DNA of 38,955 nt from assembly GCA_964388085.1 (NCBI GenBank), contig CAYLZW010000020.1, positions 1 to 38,955 on the forward strand, in the 5' to 3' direction. Position numbers and translations under genes: made by a program. How positions within the stretch are numbered: the first letter of the stretch is position 1; each line of letters opens with the position of its first letter. The notes under the pieces were generated by a model. That model did no database searches. It saw only the letters and a program-made list of their open reading frames with translations, and was not told the origin of the DNA. Shown in pieces: positions 33,901-38,955 of the stretch. This DNA comes from CAYLZW01 sp964388085 (GTDB taxonomy: Bacteria; Myxococcota; UBA727; CAYLZW01).

Positions 33901-34527
33901 CTCCCACCACACCATGCCGAGCGAGTAGAGGTCGGTGCGCGCGTCGAGCGGGCGAGCGTGGATCTGCTCCGGGCTCATATAGCCGGGCGTGCCCATGATG
34001 ATGGACGCGGACGTCAGCGGCGCGCCGCTCTGCTCGGTGCCCACCATCTTGGCGAGGCCGAAGTCGAGCACCTTGACGACGAGCTCACCCTGCCGGCCCG
34101 CGATCAACATGATGTTCTCAGGCTTGAGATCTCGATGCACGACGCCCTGCGCGTGCGCCTCCGCCAGCGCGCGCGTCACCTGCGTGACGATCTCGAGCGC
34201 CGGCTCCGCGTCGAACGGCCCTCGCAGCAGGCGCTGGTGGAGGCTCTCGCCCTCGATGAGCTCCATGGCGAGGAACAAGAGCCCGTCGTCGGTGCGGCCG
34301 AACTCGTAGACGGTGACGATGTTCGGGTGGTTCAGCCGCGAGACGGCCTGCGCCTCCTTCTCGAAGCGCTGCACCACGGCGGGATCGCCGGCGACGTTGT
34401 CGGCGAGCACCTTGAGCGCGACGGGGCGACCGAGCGGCTCTTGTCGTCCTCGATAGACGACGCCCATGCCGCCCTTGCCGAGCCGCGACTCGATGAGGTA
34501 GCGGCCGGCGACGGTCTGGCCGAGCAA
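30937..34527 (-). CDS. Ser/Thr protein kinase with GYF_2 domain, membrane helix and TPR repeats
   Basis: 1196 residues from TTG 34527, the only start before the kinase core begins. The N-terminal kinase domain (about 9-275) is complete: GKGGMG (17-22), Lys39, HRDLKPEN (131-138), DFG (155-157), GTPGYMSPEQ. A Pro/Ala/Glu-rich linker (about 290-470, with an ELQP/EPRP repeat at about 33240-33315) leads to a GYF_2-like domain (about 475-525: WQVRSGGAIQGPLTFRELL). A membrane helix (about 552-572) follows, then some 600 residues of TPR-like helices, probably on the other side of the membrane. The outer TPR part could sense protein partners and signal to the cytoplasmic kinase. It lies 64 bases downstream of the zinc-ribbon/TPR gene, probably in one transcript. 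Confidence 0.88.
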   Translation of the reverse strand: MLGQTVAGRYLIESRLGKGGMGVVYRGRQEPLGRPVALKVLADNVAGDPAVVQRFEKEAQAVSRLNHPNIVTVYEFGRTDDGLLFLAMELIEGESLHQRLLRGPFDAEPALEIVTQVTRALAEAHAQGVVHRDLKPENIMLIAGRQGELVVKVLDFGLAKMVGTEQSGAPLTSASIIMGTPGYMSPEQIHARPLDARTDLYSLGMVWWELLVGRRPFDGGTPIELLVKHLQRPLPPPSSARPQLALPANMERLVLRLGNKDANERPSDGGALLGELRALRDDAWTVNAHGAALAGSSDDDWDQAFAAVSEASSAPTAASTQRFSLPPPSAPDSIAPEVTNQDAAPLFAPTPAAARPPAPLEPPAHAASPAWPPPPAAVGAPAFAGPAASVDASSAPARAAPPASLAEPELQPELQPEPRPELQPEPRLPPRPLPASAFRPPPDPLAGAEPLELERKQPGAPTHYPEAPAAPAPDVKWQVRSGGAIQGPLTFRELLALVRAGTVRGSDEAAPLGEPFRPLESHPLLMRELASRRGAPLTGRATGAHRSSRFRRVALLSLFAAAAAAGVGFGLFPETVKARLQPLFGGLSLLGAAAGVEVGPHPLAAYFPKWRNELGVPTASEVEALALGRVAQKRETVLGRKEADAAFRLGLLVAPESQTLLPAFVENRAWLRALGQPAGGEPLEATLAYARARRDAADDALLLRAQAALTLLAGRTRERKTEQAEAALLRAEALDGSDVETQLLLALARLDRPAEAKRHAQKALQLLPGSTRAKLVYGMATRRLGQHDDALKHLEARVRAEPKDALAARELASALLERGLLRRATRALELAYASSGDPVTARLFALTLLQDPAAARRADSLLAEASKRAASDPDGAPLLALRARLLTELGQAQHAVVVAEDLARRSARQDIVQAALARAYQGSGRVLEARRAFQAAEALAASQPEAARLAQERGDLELRAGERKAAGEAYQQSLALAPERAGPRLALALLALERDDEEAARVALMGLLEIDPRQDRDRERIDAPFGGASYDLYHERAAKLSPAGASLVSLLVRGVAAFHQGDLRAAERALSAALKKDRTQPVALLYAAALDVEEGDERRAYRRLQLLEASAPGAAAAALYLARIEATLRPRAAETRLDRLQAAGRFTVEVSVARGAALAARGRAEEATRHYQAAFVRDPSYLPARRALASAPVPLE

Positions 34528-34591
34528 GGCGTCTGGCTGGTTGTCGTCGCTGATACGCGCCTCCGCGGCCGACGCTCGCCCGAGGTGGCGA

Positions 34592-36871
34592 TCAAAAGAG
34601 CTTGGGCCGAAGCTTCTTCACGATGACGCGGTCGTCGTCCTTGTCCTTCTTCTTGCTCTTCTTGACCGGCATCTTGTGGATGGCGGACTCCTCCTTGGCG
34701 AGGATCTTCCCGAGGTTGTTCTTGTAGGCGAGGTTGCCCGGCGCCAGATCGATGGCGGTCAGCACGTGCTCGGCCGCCTCTTTGTAGCGCTTCAAGCGGG
34801 TCGCCAGCAGCACGCCGATGCGGTTGTGCAGGCCCGCGTTGCGCGGCGCGCGCTCGAGCGCCTTTTGCAGCACCGCGAGCGCCTCCTCATGCTCGCCCTT
34901 CTGCTCGAGCGCTTGCGCCTCCTCGAGGAGCAGCTCCTCCTTCGAGGCCTTGGCGGGCTCACCGGCCTGCATGCGCTCCCAGTCTTGCAGGAACTGGCGG
35001 TAGCGCTTCTCGGCTGGGTTGTAGATGAGCGCGAGCTTGACGTTCATGATCGCGCTCGAGGCGTTGCCGGCGGCGATGTCCTTCTCGGCCTGCTCGAAGA
35101 TGCGCGCGGCCTTTCGTTGCATCTCGAACGAGACCTGCGCGCCCGGCGCTGCCTCCCCCGAGTCGGAGTCGTGCGCCAGCTGCTCTTCGCTCTTGTCGTC
35201 GACGGGGCTCGGCTCGATCGGCGCGGAGGCGCGCGGCGCACGGGCAGGCGGCACGCGCGCGCCCGGCACCCCGGGGGGACGGATGTTGCCGCCCGGCAGG
35301 GGCGGCGGCGCGGCGACGGGGCTCGGCCGCGCCACCGGATCGGAGAAGTCCGACACGTCGATGGCGGCGGGCGGCGTCGGCTCCCTTCTCTTTGCGAGCG
35401 CCGCCTCCGGCGTCGGCAGCGTTCCCGTCGTCAGCGACGGCGGCCGCGAGCCCCCGGCGGCCGGCGGCGTGACCTCGATGAGCGAGATGTCGCCCGCGCT
35501 CACAGACAGCGGCGAAGGCAGCCCCGTCTCGAGGTCCTCGAAGGCGACGGCCTCGGCCTCGAGAGCGGCCGCCGCGCGCACCTCCTGGTTGGCGTCTGCG
35601 GCGAGCGGCGGCGGGCGAGCGGGCGGCGGCTCCGACGTCGCGAGGTGCGTGTCCGAGGTGGGCTCGTCATGAATCGAGGGGGCGGCGGCCGCGGCCTCGT
35701 CCGGCGCTGCCGCGACCTCGGGCGGCTGCACCGGCTCGGCGGCGGCGAGCGCCTCGGCCGGGACCTCTCCCGGCAGCGGCGGCCGCCGGTGCGCGCGTGG
35801 CAGGGGCGGCGCCGCGGGCGCGGCTGTCTCTGCGTCCTTGGCGAGCACCTCCTCGGCGGACGCGAACACGTCCTCTTCGCTGATGAGGCTGTCGGCGAAC
35901 GAGAGCGGCCCTCGATCGACCTCGCTGAAGTCCGCGTCCGCGGCGTCGGCGTCCGCGCCCTCCTCATCGCCGGCGCCGTCGTCGAAGCGCGGCGCCGGTT
36001 GAATCAGCGTGTGCTCACGCGGGACGTGCTCCGCGGGCGGAGGCCCGGTCTTCTCCGAGAAGCCAAAGCGGCCGGCGTCGCTCGCGACGTCGTCATCGGC
36101 GTCGAGCTCGTGCGCGCTCGGCAGCTCCGCGATGAGCGTGCGCTCGGAGGGGACCCGCGGCGTACGCGGCGGCGCCGGCTTCTTCTTGACCTTCTTCGCG
36201 TGCCCCTTGAGCTGCAAGAAGCCCTTGTCGGCGAGGAGCGCCAGCGCGGTCTGAAAGTCGTCGTCCTTGAGGCGCGCCTTCGCCTTGATGCGCGCCACCG
36301 GCCGTTTTCCGTTCACGAGCTCGAGCACGTGCCGCTCGAAGGGGGTGACGCGCACGGAGTCGAGCACGAGGTCGGGCGCGATCTCCGGGATGGCGTCGGG
36401 CATCAGCAGCGCCTGGATGGAGCCACCGACGTACATGCGCGCCATGGTCACTTCGCGTTGCGCGAGGCCGGTGTCGCTCGCCTGAAAGCTCGCGACCTCG
36501 GCGTCGTCGAGATCGCCCAGGATGAGCGCGTCCGCGGCCCAGCTCTCGTCCTGCGCGGGGGCCGCAAAGGTCTTCTCGCTGAAGCTCTCCTGTCCGCTGG
36601 CGCGAGCGCCGCGCGAGAGGTGCGGGGCCCCTTGGCCCTTGGCCGGCGGCGCCTTCCGGTTCTTCGGCGCCCGTGGCGTCGAGGAGACGCTCGAGCGCGG
36701 CGGCGGCCGCTCGCTCGACGACGACGGATCTTTGGCCTTCACGCGCCGATCGGCCTCGGCGTCCATGATGTCGTCGCCGAGGAAGCTCGAGTCCAGGATG
36801 AAGTCGCAGCCCGAGCAGATGACGGCGTCATCGGCGGCGTCGCGACCACACTTCGGACAGCGCACGGTCAA
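34592..36871 (-). CDS. Zinc-ribbon and TPR protein with long disordered middle
   Basis: 759 residues. TTG 36871 is taken as the start because GAGGAG is 8 bases upstream; GTG 36865 is possible. A zinc ribbon CPKC (Cys5, Cys8) and CSGC (Cys19, Cys22) opens the protein. A winged-helix-like segment (about 170-235: SVRVTPFERHVLELVNGKRP, FQTALALLADKGFLQL) resembles the end of DUF4388 modules. Residues about 240-560 are low-complexity and Pro/Ala/Asp-rich. The C-terminal 170 residues are TPR-like (QAEKDIAAGNASSAIMNVKL; EALAVLQKALERAPRNAGLH; AAEHVLTAIDLAPGNLAYKN), ending in a Lys-rich tail (KKSKKKDKDDD). No enzyme domain. Probably a scaffold in the same pathway as the kinase that follows it. Confidence 0.78.
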   Translation of the reverse strand: MTVRCPKCGRDAADDAVICSGCDFILDSSFLGDDIMDAEADRRVKAKDPSSSSERPPPRSSVSSTPRAPKNRKAPPAKGQGAPHLSRGARASGQESFSEKTFAAPAQDESWAADALILGDLDDAEVASFQASDTGLAQREVTMARMYVGGSIQALLMPDAIPEIAPDLVLDSVRVTPFERHVLELVNGKRPVARIKAKARLKDDDFQTALALLADKGFLQLKGHAKKVKKKPAPPRTPRVPSERTLIAELPSAHELDADDDVASDAGRFGFSEKTGPPPAEHVPREHTLIQPAPRFDDGAGDEEGADADAADADFSEVDRGPLSFADSLISEEDVFASAEEVLAKDAETAAPAAPPLPRAHRRPPLPGEVPAEALAAAEPVQPPEVAAAPDEAAAAAPSIHDEPTSDTHLATSEPPPARPPPLAADANQEVRAAAALEAEAVAFEDLETGLPSPLSVSAGDISLIEVTPPAAGGSRPPSLTTGTLPTPEAALAKRREPTPPAAIDVSDFSDPVARPSPVAAPPPLPGGNIRPPGVPGARVPPARAPRASAPIEPSPVDDKSEEQLAHDSDSGEAAPGAQVSFEMQRKAARIFEQAEKDIAAGNASSAIMNVKLALIYNPAEKRYRQFLQDWERMQAGEPAKASKEELLLEEAQALEQKGEHEEALAVLQKALERAPRNAGLHNRIGVLLATRLKRYKEAAEHVLTAIDLAPGNLAYKNNLGKILAKEESAIHKMPVKKSKKKDKDDDRVIVKKLRPKLF

Positions 36872-36893
36872 AGGAGGGCTCCTCGCAAGGCAA

Positions 36894-36899
36894 ACCCTA
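36894..36899 (-). promoter_or_regulatory. Candidate -10 for the zinc-ribbon/TPR gene
   Basis: TAGGGT on the minus strand, about 22 bases before TTG 36871, followed by GAGGAG as ribosome binding site. No clear -35. Confidence 0.35.
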
Positions 36900-36967
36900 G
36901 CGCACCCGCCAGCGTCGCGCGCCCGTCGTCGCGCGCGCCTCGCCGGCAGGCAGCGAGAGCGCGCAGA

Positions 36968-37936
36968 TCAGATCCACGCAGGGGGGTGTCGCAGCACCTC
37001 CAACAGGCGCGCCTCCTCGCTTCCTGGCGCGGGGTGCTGGTCGTACTCCCAGCGCGCCGTCAGCGGCAGCGACATCAAAATGCTCTCGACGCGGCCGCCC
37101 GTCCTGAGGCCGAAGGTGGTGCCGCGGTCGTAGACCAGGTTGAACTCGACGTAGCGGCCGCGGCGCAGCTGCTGCCAGCGTTTGTGCTGCTCGCTGAAGG
37201 GCATGTCCTTGCGTCTCTCGACGAGCGGGAGGTAGGCGGGCACGAAAGACGCCGCGCAGTCGGCGGCGAAGGCGAGCAGCGCGTCCGCTTCGCGATCGTG
37301 AAGGTCATCGAAGAAGATGCCGCCGACGCCGCGCCGCTCGCCGCGGTGCGGGATGAGGAAATACTCGTCGCACTGCTGCTTGAAGCGCGGGTAGAAGCGC
37401 GCGTCGTGCCGATCGCAGGCCTCCTTGTGCACGCGGTGAAAGTGCACCGCGTCCTCGTCGAACAGGTAGGCGGGCGTCAGGTCCGCGCCGCCGCCGAACC
37501 ACCAGGAGCCCTCCTCGCTGCCGTCGCCGCGCTCGAAGTAGCGGTAGTTGGCGTGCGCGGTCGGCGCCATGGGGTTGCGCGGGTGGATGACGAGGGAGAC
37601 GCCCGTCGCGAAGAAGCGTAGGTCGCTGCCTTCGTTGAGCCCGCGGCCGCCGCCCATGGAGCGTGCCGCCTCCGCCGAGAGCGTGCCGTGCACGACCGAG
37701 ACGCCGACGCCGGCCTTCTCGAACACGGCGCCCTCCTGCAGCACGCGGCTACGGCCGCCGCCACCGCCCTCGCGCTGCCAGGTGTCCTCCTGAAAGTGCC
37801 CCCCGGGGCCGGGGCCGGCGTCGTCGAGCTTCTCGATGGCCGCGCAGATGTCGTCCTGCGCCGCCTTGACCATGGCCTCCATGCGAGCGCGCATGCTGCC
37901 AGGCATCGCGTCAGGTTCGGAAGGCGCCGTCGTCAT
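36968..37936 (-). CDS. hemF: Oxygen-dependent coproporphyrinogen III oxidase
   Basis: 322 residues from ATG 37936 with AGGAGAG upstream. HemF decarboxylates coproporphyrinogen III to protoporphyrinogen IX using O2 without metal cofactor, late in heme synthesis. Hallmarks: VVHGTLS (81-87), NPMAPTAHANYRYFE (121-135, with the catalytic-region His128), WWFGGGADLTPAYLF (145-159; Ala where most have Tyr), RGVGGIFFDDL (202-212) and the C-terminal KRWQQLRRGRYVEFNLVYDRG, then GLRTGGRVESILMSLP. Complete and normal in length, indicating an aerobic organism. It follows queC after 31 bases. Confidence 0.97.
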   Translation of the reverse strand: MTTAPSEPDAMPGSMRARMEAMVKAAQDDICAAIEKLDDAGPGPGGHFQEDTWQREGGGGGRSRVLQEGAVFEKAGVGVSVVHGTLSAEAARSMGGGRGLNEGSDLRFFATGVSLVIHPRNPMAPTAHANYRYFERGDGSEEGSWWFGGGADLTPAYLFDEDAVHFHRVHKEACDRHDARFYPRFKQQCDEYFLIPHRGERRGVGGIFFDDLHDREADALLAFAADCAASFVPAYLPLVERRKDMPFSEQHKRWQQLRRGRYVEFNLVYDRGTTFGLRTGGRVESILMSLPLTARWEYDQHPAPGSEEARLLEVLRHPPAWI

Positions 37937-37967
37937 AAGCTCTCCTCACGCTCGGCCTGCACGAGGC

Positions 37968-38684
37968 TCACGCTCCGCGCGCGTAACGCGTCGGGTCTCT
38001 TACGCCAGCCTCGTCGAAGCCCTTCTTCCGCAACACGCAGGCATCGCATTGGCCGCACGCGAACGCGTCGCTCCCGCGCACGACCGGATCGTAGCAGCTG
38101 TGGGTGAGGGCATAATCGACGCCGAGCCGCGTCCCGGCGCGCACGATGTCCGCCTTGTTCATGTCCATGAGGGGGGCGTGCACGCGCACGCGGCCGCCCC
38201 TCGCGTGCGCGGTGGCGACGTTGGCCAGCTCCTCGAAGGCAGCGACGAACTCGGGCCGGCAGTCGGGGTAGCCCGAGTAGTCGACGCGGTTCGCGCCGAG
38301 GAAGATGTCCCTCGCCGAGAGCACCTCGGCGAAGGCCAGCGCGAAGCTCAAGAAGATGGTGTTGCGCGCGGGCACGTAGGTGACGGGCACCTCGTCGTGC
38401 GCGATGGCGGCCTCGATGTCATCCGCGGCGCGGCCCTTCGGCACCGCGATGTCGCTCGTGAGCGCCGAGCCGCCGAACACGCGCAGGTCGAGCGTGGCGA
38501 CGCGCAGCTCCTCGGCGCCGCCCGCCTCGGCTACGCGCTCGGCCGCGCGCAGCTCCACGTCGTGACGCTGACCGTAGGAGAACGCCAGCGCGTGTACGCG
38601 GAAGCCCTCGCTCTTGGCGATGGCCAGCACGGTCGCCGAGTCGAGCCCGCCGGAGAGCAGCAGCACCGCCCTCTTCGCGTCCAT
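37968..38684 (-). CDS. queC: 7-cyano-7-deazaguanine synthase
   Basis: 238 residues from ATG 38684, whose A is also the last base of the preceding gene's stop (TGATG). QueC makes preQ0 from carboxydeazaguanine with ATP and ammonia, for queuosine tRNA modification. The PP-loop SGGLDS (11-16) is followed by FSYGQRHDVE, VPARNTIFLSFA and GANRVDYSGYPDCRPEF; the zinc ligands are Cys197, Cys210, Cys213, Cys216 in CGQCDAC and just before it. Complete. No queD or queE nearby. Confidence 0.96.
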   Translation of the reverse strand: MDAKRAVLLLSGGLDSATVLAIAKSEGFRVHALAFSYGQRHDVELRAAERVAEAGGAEELRVATLDLRVFGGSALTSDIAVPKGRAADDIEAAIAHDEVPVTYVPARNTIFLSFALAFAEVLSARDIFLGANRVDYSGYPDCRPEFVAAFEELANVATAHARGGRVRVHAPLMDMNKADIVRAGTRLGVDYALTHSCYDPVVRGSDAFACGQCDACVLRKKGFDEAGVRDPTRYARGA

Positions 38685-38955
38685 CAGGCGGCGGTCCCGC
38701 GGCTCATGGCCTGCATGACCTCGCGCATCATGAACACGTAGTTGCCGCGCACGAAGGCGAGATAGCTCTCGTTGTCGAGCCCCGAGGAGCGCGCGAGCTC
38801 ACAGATGCCGGACACGGTCTTGTGCCACTGGTCCTCGACGTCGGCGAAGGTCCACTGTCCGGTGATGACGGGTGTCTCGCGGATATCGGAGAGGTCCTTT
38901 TCGTAGTCGATCCAGTCGTCCATCATCTGCACGAACAGCGAGACGCCGTACATCC
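38684..38955 (-). CDS. C-terminal fragment, possibly isoprenoid-synthase-like
   Basis: Only the last 90 residues are in the window; the frame is open to the edge. The sequence LFVQMMDDWIDYEKDLSDI, an Asp-rich helix, resembles the second metal-binding region of class I isoprenoid/terpenoid synthases, and the rest is helical. Evidence is too short for a firm call. It overlaps queC by one base, so they are cotranscribed. Confidence 0.5.
   Translation of the reverse strand, partial: MYGVSLFVQMMDDWIDYEKDLSDIRETPVITGQWTFADVEDQWHKTVSGICELARSSGLDNESYLAFVRGNYVFMMREVMQAMSRGTAA

Noticed and set aside
34541..37621. 1026-codon open frame on the plus strand
   Set aside because: It lies antisense to the zinc-ribbon/TPR gene and hemF, which have conserved motifs. 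The translation is Arg/Ala/Gly/Val-rich without domains, as expected of shadows in very GC-rich DNA.

Overview
The window is a gene-dense, very GC-rich stretch of bacterial chromosome. Its gene content points to a member of the Myxococcota, probably a Polyangiales or Sandaracinaceae-like soil or marine bacterium. Three things suggest this: large eukaryote-like Ser/Thr kinases fused to TPR repeats, several lipoproteins with Asp/Ala/Gly-rich linkers, and a giant pseudo-receiver/coiled-coil/DUF4388 protein. The taxon is inferred from style and gene families only; no rRNA or tRNA gene is present. No insertion sequence, prophage, integrase or CRISPR array was seen, so this looks like core chromosome with lineage-specific genes mixed in. 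No gene-free gap exceeds about 210 bases.

Layout. 1-1080: 3' part of a TPR-kinase. 1141-4968 (minus): isomerase/DsbA-fold protein, DUF4159 Tat protein and a VWA/glutamine-amidotransferase-like membrane protein. 5094-7185: two convergent lipoproteins, the second with an apparent protein-glutaminase Cys-His-Asp triad. 7319-9668 (minus): mgtE-rnhA-folK, translationally coupled. 9729-12167: a GH31 glycosidase lipoprotein. 12374-14148: the classic rplU-rpmA-obg operon. 14204-21399 (minus): the 1486-residue scaffold-like protein and priA. 21521-25262: a run of single genes (YdjM-like hydrolase, DUF2239, alpha/beta-hydrolase lipoprotein, AlkD-like, yidD, Spo0M-like) in alternating directions. 25405-28787 (plus): a compact arsenosugar-type set (CMD-like protein, radical SAM ArsS, acyltransferase, atypical SDR with a histone-like tail). 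28774-30913: divergent glycerophosphodiesterase and PQQ-type sugar dehydrogenase sharing a symmetric -10 element. 30937-36871 (minus): zinc-ribbon/TPR protein followed by a kinase-GYF-TPR protein. 36968-38955 (minus): hemF, queC and the C-terminus of a possible isoprenoid-synthase-like protein.

How the genes fit together. Housekeeping modules (ribosomal L21/L27 with Obg, PriA restart helicase, RNase HI, folate FolK, heme HemF, queuosine QueC, YidD) are interleaved with signalling proteins (two kinases and two large partly disordered proteins) and secreted or surface lipoproteins (glycosidase, predicted deamidase, hydrolase, sugar dehydrogenase). The best candidates for undescribed biology are the predicted protein-deamidating lipoprotein at 5860-7185, the ArsS-acyltransferase-SDR operon that could make a lipid-linked arsenosugar, the pseudo-receiver/coiled-coil/DUF4388/J-like protein, and DUF2239 with a CCCGGG-centred palindrome over its own start. 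All functional statements are inferred from reading motifs, without database searches.
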